A stretch of DNA of 50,509 nucleotides from an uncultured Clostridia bacterium (GCA_934177795.1 CAKPPS010000007.1:1-50509); one strand, 5' to 3'. Counted from the first letter of the stretch, positions 16,624 through 26,287 are shown. The notes: generated by a model from the sequence alone, not told the origin. Program-made: numbers and translations.

Positions 16624-17916
16624 ATGGCTCTTCAATATGATATAAATAAAATATTCGCAGAACTTGAACAACAAGCTAGAAGAAAAGAAAAAAAACATGA
16701 AAACACTGATTCAACAACAGAAATTACTCCTATTGAATCACCAGAAGATGCTCCACAAACACAAGAAGTTGCACCTGCTACATCCAAAACTACAGAAGAT
16801 ACGCATGGCGGAGATGAAACATCTAAAGAAATTAAAGATTCTCCAAATTCTATAGATGATGGTGAAAACAGCAGTAAAGAAACTAAAATTACTAATGAAA
16901 ACAGCAAAAATGATAGTTCAGTAACTGTAGCTGAGCAAACTTCTAGTAAAGAAAAAAAAGAATCTTATGATAAAAAATTTTCTAAGAAAAATATAAATGA
17001 AGAAAAAAAATCAGAAAAACAACAAGATGAAGATTATTTTATAACAGCAGATGGTAAAAATCCAGGTAAAAACAAACCAAAAACTACTCCAGAAGATTTA
17101 CAACAAGCTGTTGAAAAATTATTTGAAGAAAAAAAGAAAAAACAAGATGATTTTAAAAATCAAAACAAACAAGAATATTTAAAAAAATACATATTTGAAA
17201 TTATAAAAAAAATTGCCGCGCAACATGCTGGAATCGATAAACAGGACGGCTCAGAAACCTATGACAAAAAGCAGATGCTTTGGCACATGTTGAAACATCA
17301 AAATTACAAATTATTAGGTGATAAATACGATTTAAGAGATGCAAGATATGTTCAGTTTTTTATTGATACATCTGGAGTTTATGGTTGTGGTTCTAACAAA
17401 ATATTGCATGAACTTATGCCAGAAGTTATTAGTATGTTAGAAAGACAAGGCTATGAATGCTATATTGCGGCTTGTGGAAATGGATTTTATCAAAGAGATA
17501 TGGTCGAAGACGAATATTATGGAACTAGAAAAACACTAGAAAGTTATAAAACCGGAAAAGTAAGCAAAATAGCTTGTCCTACTCCACAAACCGCAGCCAA
17601 AATGGCTAATGAAGCTGAATTCTCTATAATACTTGCTGATTTTGATGGTTTATCTTCTATTTGTAAAATGGCTAATTTATGTCAAAAAGACAAAACACCA
17701 TATTTCCTATGTACTGAAGATAGATACCCATGGGATGATCCAACATTACATGATTGGGTTGATCCAGAATGGTATGACTATAATCCTGAACTTGTATATG
17801 ATGTATCAATGGATGGAAATCCTACTTTAGAGCAATATGAAGATAGCGAATACTATGATGACTATGAGCAAGATGAAGATTATGAACAATACGATGGTAG
17901 GGATTATTATGATTAA
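16624..17916 (+). CDS. VWA-like protein with long disordered N-terminus, partner of the MoxR ATPase
   Basis: The 430-residue protein starts with a short helix, then about 150 residues of Glu/Lys/Ser/Thr-rich disordered linker. From about residue 190 a folded region begins, with YVQFFIDTSGVYGCG around residue 243, resembling the first strand and metal site of a von Willebrand A domain. The usual DxSxS is here D-T-S-G-V, so the site is degenerate or variant. SIILADFDGLSSI may be the equivalent of a later strand. The C-terminus is strongly acidic and ends QYDGRDYYD, echoing the tail of the upstream ATPase. AGGAGG sits just before the ATG. The VWA call is inference from motif and context. Confidence 0.6.
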   Translation: MALQYDINKIFAELEQQARRKEKKHENTDSTTEITPIESPEDAPQTQEVAPATSKTTEDTHGGDETSKEIKDSPNSIDDGENSSKETKITNENSKNDSSVTVAEQTSSKEKKESYDKKFSKKNINEEKKSEKQQDEDYFITADGKNPGKNKPKTTPEDLQQAVEKLFEEKKKKQDDFKNQNKQEYLKKYIFEIIKKIAAQHAGIDKQDGSETYDKKQMLWHMLKHQNYKLLGDKYDLRDARYVQFFIDTSGVYGCGSNKILHELMPEVISMLERQGYECYIAACGNGFYQRDMVEDEYYGTRKTLESYKTGKVSKIACPTPQTAAKMANEAEFSIILADFDGLSSICKMANLCQKDKTPYFLCTEDRYPWDDPTLHDWVDPEWYDYNPELVYDVSMDGNPTLEQYEDSEYYDDYEQDEDYEQYDGRDYYD

Positions 17917-17930
17917 CAGGAGTTAAAAGT

Positions 17931-18914
17931 ATGATAGATAAAATTTTAATAACAAAAAAATTAGAAAACTTTTTTACCAACACTAATCCAGAAAGTTTTT
18001 TAAAAATTTTTGTAATCAGTTTTTTATTTGATAAAACTAATTATATTGAGCCTATTATAGGCTATGAAAGAACTTTAAATATGTTAGATAAATACATACA
18101 TAATTTAGAAAACAATATTAAAGACTTTAAAAGACTAAATAAATATCATTCTATTTATGCAAAATATGATTTTGATACAAAAAGTTTAAAATATTATATG
18201 ACTAATAATTATAAGAAACTAAGAAATACTTCTTTAAATTCTGAACAAAAGAAAACATTTATTATTAAAGAATTTAAAATAATGATGTATAAAGAATTTG
18301 AAACAATTACAAATATTTATACCTTAAATGGAAAAATCGTTTCCAATAGTTTTTATATTGAAGATACAAATGGTCGCTACCCTGATTATGATGGTAATTT
18401 TTCTAATATAATTGATATTTTCTCCGACGTAGAAGTATGTAATATTCTTAAACTTAATGATAGAATAAAAACTTATATAGATGAAAATAAGAACTATTTT
18501 GTATATTCTACACATATTAGTCAAAGGAATTCAGAAATAATAAACTATGTTTTACTATGGAGAAATTTTTTTAATAATAAATTATATTATTTTGCAGTAA
18601 ATAACCCTAAAAAATATTCAGAAAAATTTATTAACGAGTTCAATAATGAATATGAATATATCCTTTCAAATAGAAAGTATAATTTTTTATTGAAAAATAA
18701 AGATGTTTTTTCACTTATCGAAAATTATTTACTTCATATAAGAAATAGAATTGACATTGAGAATAATATACAATATCATCAAGATTTAAGTGTAATATTT
18801 AAAATGATGAATCAAAAAAAACATTTAAGTAAACTATCAGAATATTTATTACATAGTTCAGATCTTAGTAATAAATTAAACTATGAAAAACTCTATAATA
18901 ACAAATTACAATAA
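17931..18914 (+). CDS. Hypothetical protein (327 aa), third gene of the MoxR/VWA operon
   Basis: I do not recognise this gene. It is rich in Asn, Lys, Tyr and Ile, has no signal peptide or clear transmembrane segment, and looks largely alpha-helical (for example ERTLNMLDKYIHNLENNIKD). It follows the VWA-like gene by 14 bp with an AGGAG site and is followed by a strong terminator, so it is the last member of the three-gene operon. Its AT content and codon use resemble the rest of the window. It may be the client or a structural partner of the ATPase pair; nothing in the sequence settles this. Confidence 0.65.
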   Translation: MIDKILITKKLENFFTNTNPESFLKIFVISFLFDKTNYIEPIIGYERTLNMLDKYIHNLENNIKDFKRLNKYHSIYAKYDFDTKSLKYYMTNNYKKLRNTSLNSEQKKTFIIKEFKIMMYKEFETITNIYTLNGKIVSNSFYIEDTNGRYPDYDGNFSNIIDIFSDVEVCNILKLNDRIKTYIDENKNYFVYSTHISQRNSEIINYVLLWRNFFNNKLYYFAVNNPKKYSEKFINEFNNEYEYILSNRKYNFLLKNKDVFSLIENYLLHIRNRIDIENNIQYHQDLSVIFKMMNQKKHLSKLSEYLLHSSDLSNKLNYEKLYNNKLQ

Positions 18915-18949
18915 TATATAACTGTTTTCAAAGATTATATAATATTTGT

Positions 18950-18977
18950 GGGTGAGTAAAATTTACTCACCCTTTTT
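18950..18977 (+). terminator. Strong rho-independent terminator of the MoxR/VWA operon
   Basis: GGGTGAGTA pairs with TACTCACCC around a short AT loop (18950-18972), followed by TTTTT. It separates this operon from the convergent murF gene. Confidence 0.9.
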
Positions 18978-18997
18978 ACTATTTAAATTTCAATTAT

Positions 18998-20398
18998 CTA
19001 TTCTAATTCTGTTTTAACTTTTTCTGCTATATCATAAAACTTCATTCCATTAGATGCTTTAAATATAACCAAATCTTGTGGTTGAACTATTTTTTTTATT
19101 AATTCTACTATTTCTTCTTTATCCTCAAGATAATACACATTTTCTTTTTTAAATCCTTTTTCTTTTGCAGAATTAACTATATATTTTGCATTTTCTCCAC
19201 TACATATTAAGATATCTATATTATTTTTGCAAGCGATTTCTCCTATTTTTTCATGTATCTCTTTTGAATATTTCCCTACTTCAAAAATATCCCCAAGCAC
19301 AGCTATTCTTCTATTTGCTTCTATATTTTGAACATATTTTATTATTGCCTCTACAGATTCTACACTTGCATTATATGCATCATTTATTATTTTTATTTGA
19401 TTTTTTAATATTTTTATATCCATTCTATTTTTAGTCAATTTAAATGTTTCTATTCCATTTTTTATCTCTTCATTTTTTATATTTAATAATATTCCAACTT
19501 CTATTGCACACAAACTATTTAATACAAAATGTTCTCCCCCAACTGGAACTTCTATTATATTTTCTTGATTTCTAATTTGTATTTCAACTTGACTTTTATC
19601 TTCCTTAACAATTACATTACTAGGTTGAACATCACTAGGCTTTTTTATTCCATAAGTTTTTATTTTGAATTCTTCTTTGTTCTCTATAGCCCATTTATGT
19701 AATAAATCATTGTCATTGTTTACAATAATATAGGGATTTTTTGCACCATTTAATATTTCTAATTTTGCTTTTAAAATATTTTCCCTAGATCCTAAATTCC
19801 CTATATGTGATGTACCTATATTAGTTATTATACATATATTAGGTTTTGCAATTTTTGATAACAAATCTATTTCTCCGAAATGATTCATTCCCATTTCTAA
19901 TACCATTGCTTCAATATCTTCATCTGCATTTAATATTGTAAAAGATAGTCCTATATTATTGTTATGATTAGCTATTGTTTTTAAAGTCTTATATTTTTGA
20001 GAAACTACATTTGCTACAATATCTTTCGTACTAGTTTTTCCTACGCTTCCTGTAATTGCAATAACTGGTACTTCATATAAGTCTCTTTTGTAACTTGCTA
20101 TTTTATACAAAGCTTCTAATGTATTTTCAACTATTATAATATTTTTATCAACATATTTATTTATTTCTTCTTCACTTATTTTTACATTTTGTAAAATAAC
20201 TCCTTTAGCCCCATTTTCCAGTGCTTCTTTCCAAAATAAATTGCCATCAAATTTTTCTCCTTTTATTCCAATATATATATCCCCATTTTTAATAGTTCTA
20301 GTATCTTTAGAAAAATTTATACATATCTCTTCATTGTTTCCAGTAAGTAAATTTCCTCCTGTTATATTTATAATATTTTCTATCGTTAATTTTTTCAA
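18998..20398 (-). CDS. murF: UDP-N-acetylmuramoyl-tripeptide--D-alanyl-D-alanine ligase
   Basis: MurF adds D-Ala-D-Ala to the UDP-MurNAc-tripeptide, the last cytoplasmic step of the peptidoglycan precursor. The 466-residue protein shows the three Mur-ligase domains: the N-terminal substrate domain (FSKDTRTIKNGDIYIGIKGE), the ATP-binding loop ITGSVGKTSTKD, the metal/substrate residues in EMGMNHFGEI and TNIGTSHI, and the C-terminal domain with NDAYNASVESVEAII and VLGDIFEVGKYS. The TTG at 20398 is preferred over a GTG at 20407, because the GTG lies within the GAGGTG ribosome binding site itself. A consensus promoter lies at 20428-20456. Confidence 0.95.
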   Translation of the reverse strand: MKKLTIENIINITGGNLLTGNNEEICINFSKDTRTIKNGDIYIGIKGEKFDGNLFWKEALENGAKGVILQNVKISEEEINKYVDKNIIIVENTLEALYKIASYKRDLYEVPVIAITGSVGKTSTKDIVANVVSQKYKTLKTIANHNNNIGLSFTILNADEDIEAMVLEMGMNHFGEIDLLSKIAKPNICIITNIGTSHIGNLGSRENILKAKLEILNGAKNPYIIVNNDNDLLHKWAIENKEEFKIKTYGIKKPSDVQPSNVIVKEDKSQVEIQIRNQENIIEVPVGGEHFVLNSLCAIEVGILLNIKNEEIKNGIETFKLTKNRMDIKILKNQIKIINDAYNASVESVEAIIKYVQNIEANRRIAVLGDIFEVGKYSKEIHEKIGEIACKNNIDILICSGENAKYIVNSAKEKGFKKENVYYLEDKEEIVELIKKIVQPQDLVIFKASNGMKFYDIAEKVKTELE

Positions 20399-20427
20399 AT
20401 TTATCACCTCAATTTTTTATTTGTTAC

Positions 20428-20456
20428 ATTATATTATTATCTTATATTTTTTGCAA
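20428..20456 (-). promoter_or_regulatory. SigA-type promoter of murF
   Basis: On the minus strand TTGCAA (20451-20456) and TATAAT (20428-20433) are 17 bp apart. The remaining 20460-20620 region up to the next promoter is AT-rich with nothing recognisable. Confidence 0.8.
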
Positions 20457-20622
20457 CTATGATAATTACAATTATATTACAACATCAATACTTTAATATA
20501 TAGTTTTTACTTTGATTTACCACTTAAATTTTTGGCATTAGTTCTCGAATTTATTATAATAGTTTGAACAAATAAAAACACATCTTGCCTTCTTTAAATT
20601 GACATAAGCAGTTGTAATAATG

Positions 20623-20651
20623 TTGATATTTTATTGTTTTTGTGCTATAAT
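20623..20651 (+). promoter_or_regulatory. SigA-type promoter of the CPBP protease gene
   Basis: TTGATA (20623-20628) and TATAAT (20646-20651) are separated by 17 bp, about 67 bp before the ATG. Confidence 0.75.
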
Positions 20652-20717
20652 TATATTAATAAACTATTAATTTGTGCCTATCTATGCACATAGAACAAAA
20701 GAAAGGAAACTATAATA

Positions 20718-21296
20718 ATGAAGAAAACTTTATTCGCAAAACTTGATATCATTGCTTTTATTTTATTTGTAATCCTATGCCTGGGCTTTAAATGCGCTGT
20801 CATAAAACAAGTAGTATATACATACACTTTAATTATGGGAATAGCTTTAATGTTCCGGAAAACTCCCAAAACAGATAACAGTTGTTTAAAATATTTTTTA
20901 ATTCTTCCATTTTTAGTTTTAGCAGAATTATTAATAACTGTTGCTATAAAAAATGGATTACCTGCTATATATGATAGTTATACTAATAACTACCATGTGA
21001 GTGTAGGTTTAATTTCAAACATAATAGAAGCAACAATATTAGGTCCTATAAAGGAAGAATATTTATTTAGATATCTTCCTAATAAATATTGCAAAAACAA
21101 ATATTTTTATTATTTTGTTGCTGTAGTATTTTTTGCGTATCTTCATACGCCTGGACTCAATATCATTTTAATCCTTATAAGAATTCCTACATCATTCTTG
21201 TATGCATATTCTTATGAGAAAACTCAAAAACTTTGGGTTCCAGTTACTCTCCATATTCTGAGCAACTTTATACCACTTATTTTCTCTGTGATATAG
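20718..21296 (+). CDS. CPBP-family intramembrane glutamic endopeptidase (Abi)
   Basis: CPBP (Rce1/Abi) proteins are membrane-embedded proteases; bacterial members act in bacteriocin maturation or immunity and other processes. The 192-residue product has about six hydrophobic segments. The three catalytic motifs are visible: KEEYLFR (the EExxxR glutamates), FFAYLH (FxxxH) and HILSNF (HxxxN). AAAGGAAAC precedes the ATG. It stands alone between its own promoter and a strong terminator, convergent with the type VII cluster. No bacteriocin precursor is evident next to it, so the substrate is unknown. Confidence 0.9.
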   Translation: MKKTLFAKLDIIAFILFVILCLGFKCAVIKQVVYTYTLIMGIALMFRKTPKTDNSCLKYFLILPFLVLAELLITVAIKNGLPAIYDSYTNNYHVSVGLISNIIEATILGPIKEEYLFRYLPNKYCKNKYFYYFVAVVFFAYLHTPGLNIILILIRIPTSFLYAYSYEKTQKLWVPVTLHILSNFIPLIFSVI

Positions 21297-21306
21297 AATT
21301 AAGGCC

Positions 21307-21339
21307 AAAAAATCCAACTTTTACTAAGTTGGATTTTTT
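21307..21339 (+). terminator. Rho-independent terminator after the CPBP gene
   Basis: AAAAAATCCAACTT (21307-21320) pairs with AAGTTGGATTTTTT (21326-21339) around TTACT. It is flanked by T- and A-runs, so it may work in both directions between convergent genes. Confidence 0.92.
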
Positions 21340-21408
21340 ATTTTTTTAACATCTTTTTATCTTTTTTATTAATACTTATTTTTTCTTTCATATATTTAAA
21401 ACTAATAA

Positions 21409-21660
21409 TTACATTAACATTAACTCTGTTCCATTAATAATATTTACTTCTTCAACAATATCATCTAAGTCATAAGATAATCCTGTATTTTTGTTATACA
21501 AATTAGGTTGTATTCTAGGATTATATTCTCCATATGTTAATTCATTAAGACCTTTTACAATTAATTTTATGACATTATCGACCGTAGCTTTTTGTGCAAT
21601 CCATATATCATATTGAAGGCCTAGAGTTGGAATATATAATTTTATTAAAACTTTATTCAT
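21409..21660 (-). CDS. yukD: YukD/EsaB-like ubiquitin-fold protein of type VII secretion
   Basis: YukD/EsaB is a small ubiquitin-like component or regulator of Firmicutes type VII secretion (T7SSb). The product from the ATG at 21660 is 83 residues, the usual size, with the pattern VLIKLYIPTLGLQYDIWI, then a helix, and NIINGTELMLM at the end. The start overlaps the last codons of essC by eight bases, with GGAG upstream, so translation is coupled. The longer in-frame start at 21684 lacks a ribosome binding site. It is the last gene of the substrate-essC-yukD cluster. Confidence 0.85.
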   Translation of the reverse strand: MNKVLIKLYIPTLGLQYDIWIAQKATVDNVIKLIVKGLNELTYGEYNPRIQPNLYNKNTGLSYDLDDIVEEVNIINGTELMLM

Positions 21661-24600
21661 TTTCTTCGTCTCCTCGTTTATCATGAATTCCTAAAAATTT
21701 TACTAAATTTGCTTTTCCCTTTTTTATAGTATATCCGTAGCTTTTCACACAATTATTTTGTATTGCTTGCCCCTCTACTTTAAATAAATATTGATCTTCC
21801 ATTCCAGCACCAATCCAAATTCCGTCATCTCCACTCACATAATTATTAAACCAATCTTTCGACCTATAATCATTTATATATCTATATGATTCAAATATAA
21901 TGATATTAAAATTACTATATGATGCTGCTTCTTCTAAACTTCCATTAAAAATCTCTTCTCCTCCAAGCTCATTTACAAATCTATTTAATCCTATAATTAT
22001 TATAATAAAATTATTAAATTTGTCTTTTTCTGTTCGAACACTCTTAAAAAACTCAATATATCTTTCTTTAACATTTTGTTCTACATCATTTAATAAATTG
22101 GCTGCATCTATAATTACGTACTTAACTTTATTAATCATTCTTATCTCTTCAATAATATTTAATATAAAATCTGCAATATCTTCTAAATTTTTTGTTGCAA
22201 CAAGACTAATCATATTTTTTCTAAAATCATACGTTATCACATTTAATGTATTGTGAGATATTCCAACTGGTAATGAATCTAAATCCTTTACTTTATTTTT
22301 TACATCATTAAGCATGACTACATTTGGAACTGTTTTTATTTCATTTGCTTTTATTTTATATTTTTTATTTAAAATCTCGATGGTTTTTAATACTTTTTCG
22401 TTTCTTTCCTCAGTTTCACAAATTTTTGCTAATTGATATTCATATATTTTTTTATCTTCCAATTGTACTAAACCTCGTCCAAATAATGGTGAAGGTCTCT
22501 TTTTACCTACATGGTCAAAAATCATCCCATAATCATCATCTTTATTCATTTTTAAAGCTATTTTATGCTTAAAATTTTGTTCCATTCTATATCTTATAGC
22601 TCCTGTTGATGCTGTAACAATTATAAAAATTATTCCTAAATTCATTCCATCTCTAATGATTGTTTGAAGTATTTCTTCAAAATTGTTTCCATACATTTCT
22701 GTAAATAAATCATAATTATTAATTATAATTAAATTTAATGGCATCTTTCCAATTTTCTTTTTCAAATAAAATTGATAATCTCCACCATACTTTGATAATT
22801 TTTTCTTTCTATCTGCTATCATTTTATTAAGCATAACAAAAAATCTGTATATTTTTTCTTTATCTGTTGATAATATTACATCCCCAACCTGTGGAGCATT
22901 TTGAAATATTTTTGTTGATTCTGTTCCAAAATCCATTATATATATATTAACATCTTCTGGTGAATAATTAGTCATAATATCATAAACTATAGTACTTATT
23001 AGTGTTTCTTTTCCACTTTCTGCATTTCCATAAATAATAGTATTTCCTGTCTCTGAAAAATTCAATGTCATGATATCTTGTTTTTGCTCTGATGGATCAT
23101 CATATTCTCCAATAACTGACTTAATAACATCTTCTGCATTTTTTATTTTATATTTTCTTCTTAACTCTTCTAAATATATATTCTCTGGCATATTTTCAAG
23201 CCATAATTGATCTTCTTTAATGTTTTTCTCTTCTGCTAAATCACATATATATTTGACTATATTAGTATTTTGATCTCCCAGTTTTACATTTCCCATTATA
23301 TTGGTTGCTTCTACTCTTTTTAAAATTGTACCTGTATTTGAGATAAATTCAATTAGATTGGTGTTTCCTTCTTTTGGACCTTTCGTCGGATTGTATTCTA
23401 CACCTGCATACCCTGATTGTCCTAAAACCATATAATCATCATTTCCAACTTTAAAATAAAATTGGCCTGCTCTTGTTAAACTAGCTGCTTCACCTGAACC
23501 TATTACATCTGAACTATCAGCTTTCGTCTGGACTTTTAAGCAAATGCCAAACTTAGTATTACTACGTATCTGGTCATTTACAACTCCTGATGGTTTTTGT
23601 GTTGCTAATATAAGATGTATTCCTAAACTTCTACCAATTCTTGCAATACTGATTATTTCATCCATAAATTCTTCTTCTTGCTGTTTTAATTCTGCAAACT
23701 CGTCACAAATAATAAAAAGATGTGAAATATTCTTTTTTAATGCACCTGCATGGTAATACTTTTGATATTTATAAATATCCATTGTACTTTCACCCATTGC
23801 ATTTTTTGCATTATTAAACTCAATTTGTCTTCTTTTCAATTCACTATTTATTGATTCTAGTGATCTCTGTAACCCTGATTTATCAATATTAGTAATTGTT
23901 CCTACTAAATGAGGAATTTTAACATTTTCTCTTTGAAATGCAGCTACTAAATCTCCACCTTTATAATCTATTAAAACAAATGTAACATCATCAGGATGAA
24001 AATTTATAATTAAGGACAATATATATGTAATGATAAACTTACTTTTTCCAGAACCTGTACTTCCAGCAATTAGTCCGTGTGGTCCATGATAATCTTCATG
24101 AACATCCAAATTAATTATATTACCTGCTCCATCTATCCCTATTGGAGTTGCTAAAGAATAAATTGCATCATTACTATTCCATCTGTTCCAGATATCTAAT
24201 TCTTCTATACTTGTTGCATTGAACATTTCTAAGAATGTATAATTAGTTGGTAATAGTTTTTCATCATTATCATTTAATTTTATTGATGTATTCATTATTT
24301 TTTTTAATAATCCACTAAAAAGAATGGTAGTATCTGTATTTACTATAAAATTAGATGTTGTATTAATATCTTTGGAATTTTTTACTACTATCGCTTGATG
24401 TCCTTCTAATTCAATAATTGTGTTGCATTCTTTAGGTATCAAATTTATATCTGTAGTTAAGAATAAAATACTAAAACCAATATATGCTTTAGTTTCTTGT
24501 AATAGTTCCTCTATGACCTCTAGATTTTCAATACTCTTATAATCATCTACAATAATTAAATAATGCTGAGAAAAATTTTCCTCTTGTTCTTTTCTAGCTT

Positions 24601-26215
24601 TCCTCTTTATTATTTCCTTTTTTAAATAATTAGAAATTTCATTAAATTCATCTGAATCATCGGCAAAAAATCTTACATCTTTTTGATTACTAAAAATATG
24701 TGGAATCATTTTTACATAATTCCATTTTTTATTATTATTTTTTTTAATGAAACACACTATTTTTAATTCATTATAACTATGAAATGTTATTAATTGTAAT
24801 AGAATATTTTGTATCAAAGAATTTATTATTTTTTCATCTCTTGAAACAATTGCTAATAATTTATTTTTTTTCAATGAGACCAACACTGGTGCATTATCTA
24901 ATGTGGTGGCTTCTTTTATACATTTTTTTAATAAATTAACTGACTCACTTTTATTAACATTCATTTCTTCATTTATTTTTATATCTATATTTATATTAGA
25001 TTCTACTTTACCTTTTCCTAATCGTATCATTAAAAAATCATCATCTGAAAACTCTCTCTCCCATAATCTTGATGATTTTTGCATTATTATATTTATACAT
25101 TCTTCTGTATTAGGATATACAATATTAAGATTTCTTCTGTATTTCTCCTTAATTTTATCTATTTCTTCAATTTTTTTATTTATATATTTTTCATATTCTT
25201 TTTCATATTTTATTTGTTCTTTTTTATTTTGTTTTATTGTATATTTTCTCATAATTATTGGTAACATTATCGTTGCAAATAGCATAGCAGCTGACATTAA
25301 TAGCGAAAATATTAAATTATCTAATTCACTTTGGCCCTTTACAAAATTATATATTGTTTGCGATATAGTTATTAGTGACATTAGCCCCATACTTAAGCTA
25401 GTACCAATAACCAGAAATAACGGCATTTCTTTAGTATTATTGTCTAATTTTGGTGGTAATATGCTTATATTTTCTTTTTCTAATCCTAATATTCTAGGCG
25501 ATCTAATTATGTATTCTTCTTTACTAACATTAGTATTTATTCTATTTATTTTTAATCTATCCTTATGTAATTCAAAATAATTTAATTTTAATTTCACACT
25601 ATTAAAAGGATTATTTATAAATAAACTATTGTTGTTATAAATAATATTCAGCCCCATACAATAAATTCTATCACCATTAATAAGTCTTCTTTCTTTTTTT
25701 TCAATACATATATCATTTACATATATTGGTATATCACTATTATAATATGGTTTTATAAAAAATTTACTATTTATAAAATATATTTTTATTTGTTTCTCAG
25801 ATATTAGAGGTATTTTGTATACTATATGATTTTCTTTATTTTTTCCTATTGTAATTTGATTTGTATTACACATTTTTACATTAATATAATTATCCATATA
25901 TAATTTTGAGCAGAATACAGTACATATTTCATTATATTTTTCTAGCTTAATAAAAAAAACTAAATTCTCTTGTAATATCAAACTATCAATATATCTTATA
26001 TCTTTTTTTCTTTTTAAAAATCCATTTACAAAACCTACATCTTTTGAATTAATAATCTTTACATCATTAGTACTTTTTACCCTCCAAACATTTCGATAAC
26101 TTTCTATATTTAAAATTTTTTCAAATTTATTATCATATATCCAATAATTTCCTTGTGCCTCATTAGGTAAAATTACTTTATTTATTGCATTTTTTCTCAT
26201 TAATGTGACTAGCAT
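21653..26215 (-). CDS. essC: EssC, FtsK/SpoIIIE-type ATPase of type VII secretion (T7SSb)
   Basis: EssC is the membrane motor that drives export of WXG100-type substrates. The 1520-residue protein has a forkhead-associated-like N-terminal region (about residues 115-205, ITIGKNKENHIVY and INGDRIYCMGLNI). Two transmembrane helices follow at about 265-325 and then tandem ATPase domains. Domain 1 has Walker A (LIAGSTGSGKSKFI, about 720) and Walker B (LFIICDEFAEL). Domain 2 has GNAESGKETL (about 1065), where the expected Ser/Thr after Lys is Glu. Domain 3 has no clear P-loop. The ATG at 26215 is chosen because the longer TTG start lies inside GGAG. EssA, EssB and EsaA are not present in the window. 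Confidence 0.95.
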   Translation of the reverse strand: MLVTLMRKNAINKVILPNEAQGNYWIYDNKFEKILNIESYRNVWRVKSTNDVKIINSKDVGFVNGFLKRKKDIRYIDSLILQENLVFFIKLEKYNEICTVFCSKLYMDNYINVKMCNTNQITIGKNKENHIVYKIPLISEKQIKIYFINSKFFIKPYYNSDIPIYVNDICIEKKERRLINGDRIYCMGLNIIYNNNSLFINNPFNSVKLKLNYFELHKDRLKINRINTNVSKEEYIIRSPRILGLEKENISILPPKLDNNTKEMPLFLVIGTSLSMGLMSLITISQTIYNFVKGQSELDNLIFSLLMSAAMLFATIMLPIIMRKYTIKQNKKEQIKYEKEYEKYINKKIEEIDKIKEKYRRNLNIVYPNTEECINIIMQKSSRLWEREFSDDDFLMIRLGKGKVESNINIDIKINEEMNVNKSESVNLLKKCIKEATTLDNAPVLVSLKKNKLLAIVSRDEKIINSLIQNILLQLITFHSYNELKIVCFIKKNNNKKWNYVKMIPHIFSNQKDVRFFADDSDEFNEISNYLKKEIIKRKARKEQEENFSQHYLIIVDDYKSIENLEVIEELLQETKAYIGFSILFLTTDINLIPKECNTIIELEGHQAIVVKNSKDINTTSNFIVNTDTTILFSGLLKKIMNTSIKLNDNDEKLLPTNYTFLEMFNATSIEELDIWNRWNSNDAIYSLATPIGIDGAGNIINLDVHEDYHGPHGLIAGSTGSGKSKFIITYILSLIINFHPDDVTFVLIDYKGGDLVAAFQRENVKIPHLVGTITNIDKSGLQRSLESINSELKRRQIEFNNAKNAMGESTMDIYKYQKYYHAGALKKNISHLFIICDEFAELKQQEEEFMDEIISIARIGRSLGIHLILATQKPSGVVNDQIRSNTKFGICLKVQTKADSSDVIGSGEAASLTRAGQFYFKVGNDDYMVLGQSGYAGVEYNPTKGPKEGNTNLIEFISNTGTILKRVEATNIMGNVKLGDQNTNIVKYICDLAEEKNIKEDQLWLENMPENIYLEELRRKYKIKNAEDVIKSVIGEYDDPSEQKQDIMTLNFSETGNTIIYGNAESGKETLISTIVYDIMTNYSPEDVNIYIMDFGTESTKIFQNAPQVGDVILSTDKEKIYRFFVMLNKMIADRKKKLSKYGGDYQFYLKKKIGKMPLNLIIINNYDLFTEMYGNNFEEILQTIIRDGMNLGIIFIIVTASTGAIRYRMEQNFKHKIALKMNKDDDYGMIFDHVGKKRPSPLFGRGLVQLEDKKIYEYQLAKICETEERNEKVLKTIEILNKKYKIKANEIKTVPNVVMLNDVKNKVKDLDSLPVGISHNTLNVITYDFRKNMISLVATKNLEDIADFILNIIEEIRMINKVKYVIIDAANLLNDVEQNVKERYIEFFKSVRTEKDKFNNFIIIIIGLNRFVNELGGEEIFNGSLEEAASYSNFNIIIFESYRYINDYRSKDWFNNYVSGDDGIWIGAGMEDQYLFKVEGQAIQNNCVKSYGYTIKKGKANLVKFLGIHDKRGDEENE

Positions 26216-26250
26216 TATTTTCTCCAATCTGACAATAACTGTCTTTATAT

Positions 26251-26287
26251 AAAAAAGATGAAATCTTTACATTATTTCATCTTTTTT
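26251..26287 (-). terminator. Intercistronic terminator/attenuator between the WXG substrate gene and essC
   Basis: AAAAAAGATGAAAT (26251-26264) pairs with ATTTCATCTTTTTT (26274-26287). On the minus strand a T-run follows the stem. Since no promoter is obvious before essC, partial read-through would give more substrate than EssC. Confidence 0.75.

Noticed and set aside
16624..17100. Repeat-rich adhesin or antigen in the N-terminus of the VWA-like protein
   Set aside because: There is no signal peptide and no regular repeat; the region is a charged disordered linker.
24903..25580. Plus-strand ORF of 225 aa with apparent membrane segments
   Set aside because: It lies antisense to essC; hydrophobicity arises from the complement of Lys/Asn/Glu codons.
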